A stretch of 64,000 bases of DNA from Alicyclobacillus contaminans DSM 17975 (GCF_000429525.1 NZ_AUCA01000003.1:51393-115392); one strand, 5' to 3'; counted from the first letter of the stretch, positions 39,466-48,653 are shown. The notes: generated by a model not told the origin, from the letters alone. Numbers and translations: made by a program.

Positions 39466-39531
39466 GCCGCAAGCCCCCTTTCGAGTCCCTGGATATTTCG
39501 GTTTCCGGCAGCCAAAATCCTGCCCGCCGCG

Positions 39532-41973
39532 TCACACCGTTCGCAGCGTGGCACCGAACTGGTCGGCCCACGCCCGCACGATGCGCTGCTCCACCTGGAC
39601 TATTTCGTCGTCGGTCAGCGTCCGGTCGTCCGCCCGATACCGGAATGCCACCGCCACACTTTTCTGTCCCTCGGCAACCCCTTTGCCCTGATAGATGTCA
39701 AACAGGGCGCAGTTCTCAAGGATACTCGCCTCCGCCGCGGCATCCCGAGCTGCATCGAGAAGTGCCTGAACCGGCACGCCCACGTCCACCAGCACCGCCA
39801 GGTCACGCCGCGATGCCGGATACTTGGGAAGCCGCTGGACCTTCCACTCGGCCTTCGTCAGTGCCTGCAGACGTTCCAGATCAAACTCGGCGTACACCGC
39901 CCGCCGAATGTCCAACGCCGCAGCGGTTTCCGGATGCACTTCGCCAAATGTGCCAACGCGCTGCCCCAAAATCTGCACTTCCGCGCTCCGCCCCGGATGC
40001 AACCAGTGCATCCGAACCGGGACGAAGCGGGCGTCGTCCAACCAGCCGAGCGCCTCCAGCCACGTTTCAATCGCACCTTTGGCGTCGTAGAAGTCGTAGG
40101 GACGAGCCCGTTCTCCCACCGCAGGCTCCAATTCACCGAACCAAAGCCCTGCCCACTGCAGGTGCTCGCACGGTTGCTGACGCAACGGAAGTTCTGTCGG
40201 CCAGTACACGCGTCCCACTTCAAAGATGGCGCCGCCAGACACGCCGTGCGCCAGATTGTAGCGCGCAACCTCCGCCAAGCTCGGCAGCATGTGCGTACGC
40301 AGCGCCGTGCGCTCCTCAGACATGGGATGCAGCAGCGGGATCATGCTGCGATAGGGCGAGTCCGCCGGAACCCGCAGCGCGTCCACCTCCCGAGGATGCG
40401 TCAGCGTATAGGTCACCACCTCATTCATGCCAACCGCCATCAACACGTTGCGCGTGCGCCGGCTCAGCACCTGCAGCGGTGGTCTGTATCCCACCGTGGT
40501 TGAGGTGGCGGGCAACGTGGAGGGAATCGCCGCATAGCCCGCAATCCGCCCGACTTCCTCCACCAAATCCGCCTCCAGCACCACGTCCGGTCGGCGCGGC
40601 GGTACGAGGACGCGCCACTGGTCATCCGTCTCCGTCTCCACCGCGAATCCGAGCCTGCGGAACACGTCTCGCATCAACTCCGGACCATGATCCGTTCCGA
40701 GCAGCATGTTGCACCGCGCCGGCTGGAACGGCACCGCACGCGCCGCCATGGACAGCTTGGTGCCGGGTCCATCGACGCACACCGGCGCGCCTACCGGCGT
40801 TGCGCCAGTCAGCTCCGCGAACAATTCCGTCGCGCGGACGAGGGCTCCGGTGATGGCGTTCGGATCAATCCCCTTCTCAAACCGCTGCTGCGCCTCCGAC
40901 TTGAGCCCCAGCCGCTGCCCCGTCCGGCGCACCGATACGGCGTCAAACGCGGCCGATTCCAGCACGACTGATTTCGTCCCCGCCGTGATTTCCGAATTTT
41001 GTCCACCCATCACGCCGGCGATGCCAATGGCCCGCTCGGCGTCGGAGATGACGAGCGTGTCCTCGTCCAGCTTCCGCGTCTCGCCATCGAGGGTGACCAA
41101 CGTCTCCCCCGCCCGGCCGGCGCGCACCACGATGGTTTGCTGGCGCACCGTATCGAGATCGAACGCATGCAGAGGCTGTCCCCATTCCAGCATGACGTAG
41201 TTCGTGATATCCACCGGCAGGCTGATGGGCCGAATGCCCATGGCCATCAGGCGCATCTGCATCCAGACCGGAGACGGCCCCACGGCCACGCCGTCAAACA
41301 CCTGCGCTTCGTACCGCGCGCAGAGGGGGGTCTCGATGCGGATGGATACCGGCGAAGGTCCCTCGGTCGTCGGCGTCCGACGCTCCGGAAAGGTGGTCGG
41401 CCTGTCGAGCAGCGCCGCAATCTCGTGCGCCAGCCCGCGAATGGACAGACAATCGCTGCGGTTCGGCGTCAAGCCAATATCGAGAACCACGTCGTCCAGA
41501 TGCAGATACGCCACCAAATCCGCCCCGACCGGCGCATCTGCGGGAAGCAGATACAGCCCTTCGGTCTGCTCTTTCCCGAGCAGCTTCGTCTCCAGCCCTA
41601 GTTCCTCGGCGGAACAGAGCATCCCGTGTGACGCCACGCCGCGCAGCTTCGCCACGCCGATGGATCCGCCGGGCAGTTCCGCCCCGGGCAGCGCCGTCGG
41701 CACTTTCTGCCCCACCGCCACATTCGACGCTCCGCAGACGATGATGGAGGGTTCCGCCGCGCCCACGTTGACCGTGCAGACCCGCAGCCGATCCGCGTTG
41801 GGATGCGGCTGGCAATCCAACACCTCGCCAACCACCACTCCGCGAACGCCCTGGTTGCGCGCCGTCACAGCCTCCACTTCGAGACCGGCGCGGGTCAACA
41901 ATTCAGCCAAGGCCTCCGGGGACACATCGTGAAGATCCACATATTGAGAAATCCATTGATAGGACAGTTTCAT
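39532..41973 (-). CDS. pheT: phenylalanyl-tRNA synthetase beta subunit
   Basis: Beta chain of the heterotetrameric PheRS. The 813-residue product has the N-terminal MKLSYQWISQYVDL domain, the EMAP-like tRNA-binding OB fold (VVVGEVLDCQPHPNADRLRVCTV), the B3/B4 editing region, B5 domain (GLTPNRSDCLSIRGLAHE precedes it), and the C-terminal anticodon-binding FDX-ACB domain (KYPASRRDLAVLVDVGVPV). The ATG at 41973 has GGAGGG six bases upstream; TTG 41979 is in frame. It lies 13 bases after pheS. Confidence 0.96.
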   Translation of the reverse strand: MKLSYQWISQYVDLHDVSPEALAELLTRAGLEVEAVTARNQGVRGVVVGEVLDCQPHPNADRLRVCTVNVGAAEPSIIVCGASNVAVGQKVPTALPGAELPGGSIGVAKLRGVASHGMLCSAEELGLETKLLGKEQTEGLYLLPADAPVGADLVAYLHLDDVVLDIGLTPNRSDCLSIRGLAHEIAALLDRPTTFPERRTPTTEGPSPVSIRIETPLCARYEAQVFDGVAVGPSPVWMQMRLMAMGIRPISLPVDITNYVMLEWGQPLHAFDLDTVRQQTIVVRAGRAGETLVTLDGETRKLDEDTLVISDAERAIGIAGVMGGQNSEITAGTKSVVLESAAFDAVSVRRTGQRLGLKSEAQQRFEKGIDPNAITGALVRATELFAELTGATPVGAPVCVDGPGTKLSMAARAVPFQPARCNMLLGTDHGPELMRDVFRRLGFAVETETDDQWRVLVPPRRPDVVLEADLVEEVGRIAGYAAIPSTLPATSTTVGYRPPLQVLSRRTRNVLMAVGMNEVVTYTLTHPREVDALRVPADSPYRSMIPLLHPMSEERTALRTHMLPSLAEVARYNLAHGVSGGAIFEVGRVYWPTELPLRQQPCEHLQWAGLWFGELEPAVGERARPYDFYDAKGAIETWLEALGWLDDARFVPVRMHWLHPGRSAEVQILGQRVGTFGEVHPETAAALDIRRAVYAEFDLERLQALTKAEWKVQRLPKYPASRRDLAVLVDVGVPVQALLDAARDAAAEASILENCALFDIYQGKGVAEGQKSVAVAFRYRADDRTLTDDEIVQVEQRIVRAWADQFGATLRTV

Positions 41974-41985
41974 CTCCAACCCTCC

Positions 41986-43038
41986 TCACAGCACACGATG
42001 GAACTGGCGCAGCAGCCGCAGGTCATTTTGGTACAGCAGCCGGATGTCTTCAATGCCGTACTTCAGCATCGCGATGCGCTCCGGTCCCATGCCGAATGCG
42101 AAACCGCTGAACCGCCGGCTGTCGTAGCCCGCGCCATCCAGCACGCGAGGATGCACCATGCCGCATCCGAGAATCTCCAGCCACCCTGTGTCCTTGCACA
42201 TCCGGCAGCCGCTGCCCCCACAATTGGTGCAGCGGATGTCGAGCTCGGCACTCGGTTCGGTGAACGGGAAGAAACTGGGGCGCAATCTCACCGTCTGATC
42301 CGCCCCGAACACAGACCGCGCGAACAGCTCGAGGGTCCCTTTCAAATCACTCATCCGGATGCCCTCCCCAACGACCAGCCCCTCAATCTGATGGAACATG
42401 TGGGAATGGGTCGCGTCGTCCTCATCGCGCCGATACACTTTACCGGGCGCAATGACCTTCACCGGTACGTTCGGCCGCATGCGCTCCATGGTTCGCACCT
42501 GCATCGGCGATGTTTGCGTACGCAGCAGGAGCGACTCCGTTAAATAGAACGTGTCCTGCATATCCCGGGCCGGATGGTGCTTTGGCAAGTTCAGTTTTTC
42601 AAAGTTGTACTCGTCGGTCTCCACCTCCGGACCCTCCGCCACTTCATAGCCCATGGCCACAAAAATCTCGACAATCTCTTCGATGATTTGCGTCAAGGGA
42701 TGCATCGATCCCCTCGGCTTCCGTCGCCCTGGCGCCGTCACATCAATGGTCTCTGCAGCGAATCTCCGCTCCAGCTCAGCGGCGTGCAGCGCTTCCTGCT
42801 TTTTCGTCAGCGCGTCCTGCAAAACGCTCCGCACCTGGTTGACGTGCTCGCCGAGCACCGGTCGTTCCTCGGCTGGTAACTGTCCCATTTGCCGTGAAAT
42901 TTGCGTGAGGTCGCTCTTCTTGCCCAAATATTGTACACGCCACTCGTCCAACTGACGCATATCCTGCGCGTCTGCCAATTCGCCGAGCGCACGATCCCGC
43001 AGGGATTGCAACGATGCAATCCAATCCGTGATGTTCAC
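41986..43038 (-). CDS. pheS: phenylalanyl-tRNA synthetase alpha subunit
   Basis: Catalytic chain of PheRS, class II fold. The 350-residue product has an N-terminal coiled coil, motif 2 ([14 protein letters not shown]) and motif 3 ([15 protein letters not shown]). A Cys4 insertion ([12 protein letters not shown]) sits before [14 protein letters not shown], probably a structural zinc site as in many thermophilic and Firmicute PheS. The start is GTG 43038, eight bases after AAAGGAGG. It is controlled by a Phe T-box with promoter at 43363-43391. Confidence 0.96.
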   Translation of the reverse strand: MNITDWIASLQSLRDRALGELADAQDMRQLDEWRVQYLGKKSDLTQISRQMGQLPAEERPVLGEHVNQVRSVLQDALTKKQEALHAAELERRFAAETIDVTAPGRRKPRGSMHPLTQIIEEIVEIFVAMGYEVAEGPEVETDEYNFEKLNLPKHHPARDMQDTFYLTESLLLRTQTSPMQVRTMERMRPNVPVKVIAPGKVYRRDEDDATHSHMFHQIEGLVVGEGIRMSDLKGTLELFARSVFGADQTVRLRPSFFPFTEPSAELDIRCTNCGGSGCRMCKDTGWLEILGCGMVHPRVLDGAGYDSRRFSGFAFGMGPERIAMLKYGIEDIRLLYQNDLRLLRQFHRVL

Positions 43039-43084
43039 GCCATCCGCCTCCTTTACTCGCTGCCACTTCCGCCCGCTGAACGGG

Positions 43085-43356
43085 GTAAATAAAAAAGCCG
43101 TTCGCCTCAGTAAGGGACGAACGACTCGCGGTACCACCCTTCTTGACAGCGACCATGCTGCGCTGTCCACTCCAATGAGCGTAACGTGCTCCTCCGGTGC
43201 CCCCTACTTCGCACAACCATGTGCCGGTTCAGGTGCACAGCTCGGGGGGGAACTTCACACAGTTGCCACTGGGCTGGCTTCCAGTCATGGCCAACCTCCC
43301 TGAACAAGCGGCGAACCTGGTTACTCTCCCCGTCACAGCCGATACGTTATGTCCAG
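43085..43356 (-). promoter_or_regulatory. T-box riboswitch leader of pheS-pheT (specifier UUC)
   Basis: Carries the T-box GGGTGGTACCGCGAG at about 43140-43125 and a stem I region beginning GGGGAGAGTAACC. A probable Phe specifier TTC lies in GTGAAGTTCCC (near 43250), and a terminator closes the leader. The specifier agrees with the downstream synthetase. Confidence 0.92.
43091..43124 (-). terminator. T-box regulated terminator of pheS
   Basis: GTCGTTCG pairs with CGAACGGC (one G-U), loop of about 13 bases, then six T residues. It directly follows the T-box. Confidence 0.88.
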
Positions 43357-43362
43357 TTCCAA

Positions 43363-43391
43363 AGTATAGCGAATGCCCGTATCCGGTGCAA
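43363..43391 (-). promoter_or_regulatory. promoter of the pheS T-box leader
   Basis: -35 TTGCAC (43391-43386), 17-base spacer, -10 TATACT (43368-43363). Confidence 0.65.
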
Positions 43392-43676
43392 GACAAGCCC
43401 CGTCTTCTCGAAAAGAGTTCGTATCGGATTGGCTGTCTCCCGCATACATTATTAACACGCTCTTTACAGCACATGGCCGATGTTCGAGCTCCCGCACACA
43501 AGAAACCGCTTGCAATCGTAAAGTGTGAGGAATTTGCCAACCTGTAGTTGACGGATGACCGCGCAGCATGGAATATGTAAGACACAGCATCATCCGAAAA
43601 TCGCAAAGGATGCCTACAGGATTTTCAACCTGTCGTGTAGAATTATCTGAATAATACAATAAGGCAGGTGTGGCAT
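43392..43676. other. intergenic region between pheS leader and a divergent gene
   Basis: About 285 bases with no supported gene. It presumably holds the promoter of the plus-strand gene at 43677, but I see no convincing -35/-10 pair. Confidence 0.4.
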
Positions 43677-44156
43677 ATGGTTCTTGAACTGCTTCGTTCC
43701 CTACTGATTGATTGGGCCCTGGACACCAAGGACAAAGCACTGTTTGAGCACTTGACCTCGGAAAACTGGGAACAGTACGTGGTCTCCGAGCACACCGACG
43801 CCAATAACGCACCGGATTCCCCTCGACGCATGGTGCTGAAGGACCGCCGCGGAGGACGCCTTGCGGTGTACCGATTCCCCGCCGTTGGCGAGCCTGTCAT
43901 TTTTGTCATTCCCGAAACCGACTGGGATGACCGCGGTTGGCGCGACATTCACGGTTTCACGTTCTATGACCGCCTGCGCAGCGCGGGATATCGTACGCAG
44001 GCCATGTGGGTGCCGATGGATACATCGGAATACACCGAACTCTGCAGCAGGTACCGGGTCGTGCATCCGCGGCAACTGAACCTGTCCCTGCCTGACCGCC
44101 GTTGCACGTTGACCAATATCGACACACCGTCGAACGGGTCTCAGCCCACGCGTTAA
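43677..44156 (+). CDS. hypothetical protein
   Basis: I do not recognise this 159-residue soluble product. There is no signal peptide or membrane segment. It begins with an amphipathic helix (LELLRSLLIDWALDTKDKALFEHL). A central part rich in Asp/Arg and beta-prone stretches follows (LAVYRFPAVGEPVIFVIPETDWDD), then a C-terminus with two Cys. The ATG at 43677 follows AAGGCAGGTG; a GTG at 43668 is in frame. Its 3' end overlaps the histidine kinase stop by four bases, convergently. It could be a divergent NTF2-like or regulatory protein, but that is a guess. Confidence 0.6.
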   Translation: MVLELLRSLLIDWALDTKDKALFEHLTSENWEQYVVSEHTDANNAPDSPRRMVLKDRRGGRLAVYRFPAVGEPVIFVIPETDWDDRGWRDIHGFTFYDRLRSAGYRTQAMWVPMDTSEYTELCSRYRVVHPRQLNLSLPDRRCTLTNIDTPSNGSQPTR

Positions 44157-45859
44157 CTTACGCCCGGAAGCCGAATCTCCACTGTGGTTCCCTGGTGCAG
44201 TTGGCTCTGAATGGACATCTGCCCTTTGTGCGCCTGAACGATGCGATAGCTGATCATCAACCCGAGTCCGGTTCCAGACTCTTTGGTGGTATAGAACGGT
44301 TCGCCGAGTCGCGGCAGGTGGGATTCGGCAATTCCTACACCGTGATCTATGAAGCGCAGTACCACCTCGCCCGTCGGTGTGGTGACCGCCTGAATATCGA
44401 TATCGCCGCCGTGCGGCATCGCTTCAATGGCGTTTTTGAGAATATTGATGAACACCTGTTTCAGCTGATTTTCCTCGCACAGCACATCGGGCAGGGGTCT
44501 GTCCGCCTCAATTCGAATCTGAACGTTGTTCAGAATGGCCTGAGCGTCCAATAACGCCACCACGCTTTGCAGCAGCGCTTCCGGGTTTTTGCGCTGAAAC
44601 TGCACGGCGTGTGGTTTTGCCAAAATCAAGAACTCCCCGATGATGAGCTCAATCCTCTTCAATTCATCCAACATGATGCCGATGTACTCACTCTCGCTGG
44701 CCTGGCGCCGTTTCAACAATTGTAGAAACCCTTTCACAGCAGTGAGCGGGTTGCGCAGTTCATGCGCCACCCCCGCAGCCAACTGACCGACCACGGCCAA
44801 CTTGTCCGACTTGCGAAGCAATTCCTCAGTCTCAACCCGATCCGTGATATCCCGCAGCACCAGGACCAGCCCATCCATGTCGCCTTCGGTGTCCAACATG
44901 GGCGAGCCGGCACCTTCCACGAGCACCCACCCGGCCGTGTCCCTGCGGTAATTGAATTGGATTTGAAACGGCGTGAGCTGCTCTCGCGCCATCCGCAGAT
45001 GGTCTTGGACGGACACGCGATCATCCGGATGCACCACGCTGGTCAACGGAGTGCCAACCAACGCATCTCCGGACCACCCCATCACTGTCTCATGCGACGG
45101 AGACGCGTACGTCACCCGACCGTCCGTGTCCAGTGTGAGAATCACATCCAGTGTATTTTCGGCAATCAGGCGGTACTTTTTCTCACTTTCTCGATAACGA
45201 TTGGCCAAATTCCGATATTGCACGGAAAATATGTAAATGACGGCGAGAAAAAATAGATCACAGCTGACTTCGAAGTACAGATCCCAGCCGCTTAACGTAA
45301 GAGCCCTCGTTAGCACGGCAGAGAAAATCAGCACCGGAAGATAGAGTGTTTGCACCCACTTTCGAGTGATAGGCCTCGCAAGAGTAGATGTTGTCTTGTA
45401 TATCAACTGGAGAATCAGCACATTTACAATCTCAAAACAGGCAACCGTCAATAAAACGTCTACGAATAGTGGCAGTCCAGTGAACCACGAGTAAACTTGA
45501 CAGCTGATGAAGGCGCACACCGTGTACATTCCCAATGTGCAAACCATGCGAAACCACGCGTTTGGAGAGAAGAGCCTATGACCATGCCGAATAAACGAAG
45601 CTAACGTTCCAACCAGCATCCCCAATTGTGCTGCCGGCAAATCGTTGGATAACATCAGATACATGAAACCAATGACCCCGGCATTGTAACTGATTCCATT
45701 GGGCAGTTGAATGGGAAATGTATCGAGTACTGCGATGACAGCACACGCGGACAGAAGGAATACTAAATTGTGCTGCAAATCGGCGAAAAATATCGCGTCA
45801 CCGATACAAACCAACCCTGCCCCAAAGAGCAGGATCGTCAAGATATTCAGATCTTTCAT
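44153..45859 (-). CDS. membrane PAS histidine kinase, sporulation-kinase-like
   Basis: Sensor kinase of 568 residues. It has an N-terminal region of six or seven hydrophobic helices (about 1-215) and a PAS domain (about 225-345, LTLDTDGRVTYASPSHETVMGW). A HisKA domain follows, with the phosphoacceptor His366 in AAGVAHELRNPLTAVKGF, and an HATPase_c domain with the N box (INILKNAIEAMP) and G boxes (DHGVGIAE, GTGLGLMISYRI). The catalytic core resembles the KinA-KinE sporulation kinases feeding the Spo0F phosphorelay. No response regulator gene is adjacent, also typical of those kinases. Its ATG overlaps the DUF5317 stop (ATGA). Confidence 0.92.
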   Translation of the reverse strand: MKDLNILTILLFGAGLVCIGDAIFFADLQHNLVFLLSACAVIAVLDTFPIQLPNGISYNAGVIGFMYLMLSNDLPAAQLGMLVGTLASFIRHGHRLFSPNAWFRMVCTLGMYTVCAFISCQVYSWFTGLPLFVDVLLTVACFEIVNVLILQLIYKTTSTLARPITRKWVQTLYLPVLIFSAVLTRALTLSGWDLYFEVSCDLFFLAVIYIFSVQYRNLANRYRESEKKYRLIAENTLDVILTLDTDGRVTYASPSHETVMGWSGDALVGTPLTSVVHPDDRVSVQDHLRMAREQLTPFQIQFNYRRDTAGWVLVEGAGSPMLDTEGDMDGLVLVLRDITDRVETEELLRKSDKLAVVGQLAAGVAHELRNPLTAVKGFLQLLKRRQASESEYIGIMLDELKRIELIIGEFLILAKPHAVQFQRKNPEALLQSVVALLDAQAILNNVQIRIEADRPLPDVLCEENQLKQVFINILKNAIEAMPHGGDIDIQAVTTPTGEVVLRFIDHGVGIAESHLPRLGEPFYTTKESGTGLGLMISYRIVQAHKGQMSIQSQLHQGTTVEIRLPGVS

Positions 45860-46374
45860 CGTACACCTCTCAGCCGTGCGTTGCGACGAATGAGCCAGAC
45901 AACGCCGATTCCCGCGACAATGTCACCTGGGCTCAGAACATACCTCCACATCGGAATCCAGTCTCCCAATAGTGTAACACCACCGGGCTGAACCAAGCTA
46001 TGCCTGGAGTCCTGTAGCTGAGACAAACTGTGGCCAGCCACTTCCCAGGCCTGCACGGATACCGGCATGGTCCCGCCGTGCATTGTAACGGCAAACCAAT
46101 TCAACGAGGCTCCCAAGGCCAACATCCACACACCTGGAATGGCAGCGTTCCGCCACAGCGCCACCACCACGGCCAGTAAAGACATGATAAAGCACCAAGG
46201 GGGAACCGAGGCATGGAATGCCACAGCACCCCCCCACAACAGGAGCTGGGTACCGAATGCGCCAATCAACAACCATGGCCAGTGAAACCGCAATTCCAAC
46301 AGGCTCCTCAGAGACAAACCACGCATCAACGCCCACAAGAGTCCAGCAATTACAAACAGCACCATGCGCATCAT
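45856..46374 (-). CDS. DUF5317-like membrane protein
   Basis: A protein of about 172 residues with five or six hydrophobic segments and the pattern RGLSLRSLLELRFHWPWLLIGA near the N-terminus. This resembles DUF5317 proteins found next to sensor kinases in Firmicutes. It is coupled to the kinase gene by ATGA. The start is uncertain. The frame is open to a TTG at 46395 inside a terminator T-run, and no strong ribosome site precedes the ATGs at 46374, 46371 or 46365. It may help the kinase sense a membrane signal; the function is unproven. Confidence 0.72.
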   Translation of the reverse strand: MMRMVLFVIAGLLWALMRGLSLRSLLELRFHWPWLLIGAFGTQLLLWGGAVAFHASVPPWCFIMSLLAVVVALWRNAAIPGVWMLALGASLNWFAVTMHGGTMPVSVQAWEVAGHSLSQLQDSRHSLVQPGGVTLLGDWIPMWRYVLSPGDIVAGIGVVWLIRRNARLRGVR

Positions 46375-46392
46375 CACCCGGAGAAGATTGAA

Positions 46393-46424
46393 CAAAAAGA
46401 ACCAGGGAATACATTCCCTAGTTC
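46393..46424 (-). terminator. intrinsic terminator/attenuator between the micropeptide and DUF5317 genes
   Basis: Twelve-pair stem (GAACTAGGGAAT/ATTCCCTGGTTC, one G-U) with a minimal loop, followed by five T residues. It starts 12 bases after the micropeptide stop codon. Confidence 0.85.
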
Positions 46425-46435
46425 TTCAGGAGAAA

Positions 46436-46516
46436 TTAAAACCAAGGAGACTGAACGATCGTCGCCAACGCAACCGCCACCAACACGCCTGCCGTCACGA
46501 GCGCATTCTTCCGCAT
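46436..46516 (-). CDS. 26-residue membrane micropeptide under c-di-GMP riboswitch
   Basis: A short ORF encoding 26 residues: MRKN, then one continuous hydrophobic stretch (ALVTAGVLVAVALATIV), ending QSPWF. It has a strong ribosome site (AAAGGAGG, 46525-46534) about eight to ten bases before the ATG, which is much better than expected by chance. The ribosome site directly abuts the P1 helix of a c-di-GMP-I aptamer. A terminator follows the stop codon. I do not know a family for this peptide. It could be a functional single-span membrane peptide or a leader ORF. Confidence 0.7.
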   Translation of the reverse strand: MRKNALVTAGVLVAVALATIVQSPWF

Positions 46517-46533
46517 CGAATCCTGACCTCCTT

Positions 46534-46623
46534 TCGCAACTGGCTGGCGTAGCACTCGATGAGCCAGAGTGCCGTAGCCCCTGTAGTTTTGCGTCCCTCG
46601 GTTTCCCGAGGTTTGCCCTGCGA
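46534..46623 (-). promoter_or_regulatory. c-di-GMP-I (GEMM-I) riboswitch
   Basis: The conserved core CAGGGCAAACC, a GAAA-capped P2 (CTCGGGAAACCGAG), GGGACGCAAA, and a P3 arm ending near GCCAGCC are all present. TCGCA at 46623-46619 pairs with TGCGA at 46538-46534 to form P1. P1 abuts the AAAGGAGG of the micropeptide gene, which suggests translational control or readout with the terminator downstream. Confidence 0.92.
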
Positions 46624-46641
46624 TGTGGACTTGTCCACATC
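46622..46641. repeat. perfect inverted repeat at the 5' edge of the riboswitch
   Basis: GATGTGGAC and GTCCACATC separated by two bases. The inner end overlaps the start of the aptamer P1, so it may be an extra RNA hairpin or a protein operator. Confidence 0.7.
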
Positions 46642-46654
46642 TCCCGTAGTTCAT

Positions 46655-46684
46655 ACAATACGGATGCAGGAGTCGAAATTTCAA
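46655..46684 (-). promoter_or_regulatory. candidate promoter of the c-di-GMP riboswitch transcript
   Basis: -35 TTGAAA (46684-46679), 18-base spacer, -10 TATTGT (46660-46655), just upstream of the inverted repeat. Confidence 0.4.
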
Positions 46685-46800
46685 ATATTTATTTTTGTTT
46701 AAATCATAGCATGCCGAATTGGCGAATGTTGTCGAAACCTGTCATCGACGCATATTTTTTTGTCAATTCAGCCAGATTCGATGCGGAAGGGTTCAAATCC

Positions 46801-47652
46801 TCAGTGCGTCCGGCTCCATCGCCGCTGAACCAGGGTTCTCAGCACGAGGTGAATGAACAGAATCACCACCAGCAGCACGCACGCCGCGCTATACGCCAGT
46901 GCGTGGGATTCATTATACGGCATATCGATGTACGTCCACACCACATAGGTCAGATACCCGATTTGATGATGCGTGAGCGCAAGGGACGGATTGTACATGG
47001 ACCAACCCGCGGTGTAAAGCAGCGGTGCCGTCTCACCGAGTCCAATGGCCACCGCCAGAAGGACACCGGTGATGATACCGCTCGCCCCCGACTTCCAAAT
47101 CACCCGCGTGATGGCCTGAGACTTCGTCATGCCGAGTCCCCATGCAGCTTCCCGTAAGGCGTGGGGCACCTGCTGCAGACTCGCCTCGGTCGAGCGAAGG
47201 ATGTACGGCACCATAATCACCGTCAGGGCCAGCGAACCGGCGAGGGTTGAAAATTCCCATCCCCAACGTATCACCATGAACAGGTAACCAAAATATCCAA
47301 TGACAATAGATGGCACACCGGACAGGCCTTCGGTGCAGAAGCGAATCACCGATGCCAGCCGCGATCCGGCGAACTCTGATACGAAAATCCCACCCAGGAT
47401 GCCGAGTGGAGCGGAAATCACCACGGCGAGGAAAACCAGGTACAGCGTCCCGAGAATGGCGTTCTCCAGGCCGCCGCCGTTGCCGGATGTGACCGTCCAC
47501 AGCATCGCCGGTCGGAACGAAAGAACACCGTGCCAGAGAATGGTGGCAACCATGTCCACCAGCGAAAACAGAACGAGTGCCGTCGCCAGCCACGAACCAC
47601 CAAACCCAATCCAACTTCCCAGTTTCCGCCGAAGACGCCGGGATTGATTCAT
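46801..47652 (-). CDS. pstA: phosphate ABC transporter permease PstA
   Basis: Inner-membrane subunit of the high-affinity phosphate importer. The 283-residue product has six helices and the binding-protein-dependent permease EAA loop (ALREAAWGLGMTKSQAITRV), plus GLSGVPSIVIGYFGY. The ATG at 47652 overlaps the pstC TGA (ATGA), preceded by AAGGGGTG. It is the last gene of pstS-pstC-pstA; the ATPase gene pstB is in a separate operon 4 kb away. Confidence 0.95.
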   Translation of the reverse strand: MNQSRRLRRKLGSWIGFGGSWLATALVLFSLVDMVATILWHGVLSFRPAMLWTVTSGNGGGLENAILGTLYLVFLAVVISAPLGILGGIFVSEFAGSRLASVIRFCTEGLSGVPSIVIGYFGYLFMVIRWGWEFSTLAGSLALTVIMVPYILRSTEASLQQVPHALREAAWGLGMTKSQAITRVIWKSGASGIITGVLLAVAIGLGETAPLLYTAGWSMYNPSLALTHHQIGYLTYVVWTYIDMPYNESHALAYSAACVLLVVILFIHLVLRTLVQRRWSRTH

Positions 47653-48653
47653 GCGCGCACCCCTTCCCGCAGGGTCTTGCTGCTCCGCTGCACCAAAATT
47701 CTCGCCAGCCAATTGGTGATGAGGGTCAGTACCATCAACACCAGCGCGAGTTCTGCCAGCGCATGCACGGCCAGGTGCGTCGCGTCGGTCAGCGCGCTGT
47801 CCAGCTGGTTGGCAATCACCGATGCCATGGTGGAAATGGGACTGAAGATGGTGTGCGGCAGCGCGTTCATTCCGCTTCCTCCCACCATCAGGACGGCCAT
47901 GGTTTCGCCCATGGCGCGGCCCCACCCAAGGGCGACTGCACCAATCAGCCCGTCCTTCACGTAAGGCAGGCAAATGCGGCGAATCACTTCCCAGTCGGTC
48001 ATTCCCAGGCCAATGCCGCCCTCCCGGTACAGCACCGGAACCTGCTCCAACAAATCACGCGTGGTCGCGGTGAGAATGGGAACCACCATCAACGCCAGCA
48101 CCAATGCGCTGTTCAGCAGACCCAGACCGGTGCCTGCGGAGCCGCGCAGGAAAGGAATGAAGCCAAGAACCCGATTGATGGCCGGCCCGAGATCATGCAC
48201 AATCCACGGTCCCAGGACCACCATCCCCCACAGGCCGAAGACCACGCTCGGAATCCCAGCCAGCAGCTCCACCAAGATGGAGAACACCGATTTCACGGGA
48301 CCGTGCACTCGATAGGCGAGAATTACGGCGGTGCACACGGACACCGGGATCGCAATCAGCATGGCCAGCACGGAGGAAGCCAATGTGCCGACGATATAGG
48401 GCAATGCGCCATAGGTCGCCCCCGCGGGCGCGGATACCCCATTCCGTACGACCATGTTGCCGTACATGTCGCCGAGGTCCCAGTTCACTCCGGTCAGAAA
48501 GTGCCAGCCCATGTACCGAATCACCGGTATGGAGTCAATCAGCACCACCACGCCGATGACCACCAGGAACAAAACGGGGGTGCTGGCGCACAAGCCAGCC
48601 ACCACCCGGAACCAAATGTCTGCTGTCTTGGATGCTCGACTTGCCGCGCGCAT
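47649..48653 (-). CDS. pstC: phosphate ABC transporter permease PstC
   Basis: Second membrane subunit of the Pst importer, 334 residues. It has six helices, the conserved LLAGIPSVVFGLWG segment and the EAA loop (YREGGIGLGMTDWEVIRRI). The ATG at 48653 is chosen because GGGGGG lies six bases upstream; the ATG at 48659 is adjacent to it. It follows pstS by about 37 bases. Confidence 0.95.
   Translation of the reverse strand: MRAASRASKTADIWFRVVAGLCASTPVLFLVVIGVVVLIDSIPVIRYMGWHFLTGVNWDLGDMYGNMVVRNGVSAPAGATYGALPYIVGTLASSVLAMLIAIPVSVCTAVILAYRVHGPVKSVFSILVELLAGIPSVVFGLWGMVVLGPWIVHDLGPAINRVLGFIPFLRGSAGTGLGLLNSALVLALMVVPILTATTRDLLEQVPVLYREGGIGLGMTDWEVIRRICLPYVKDGLIGAVALGWGRAMGETMAVLMVGGSGMNALPHTIFSPISTMASVIANQLDSALTDATHLAVHALAELALVLMVLTLITNWLARILVQRSSKTLREGVRA

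Noticed and set aside
46780..46805. GGTTCAAATCC resembling a tRNA T-loop on the plus strand
   Set aside because: Only three stem pairs can form, no acceptor or anticodon arm fits around it, and it overlaps the pstA 3' end.
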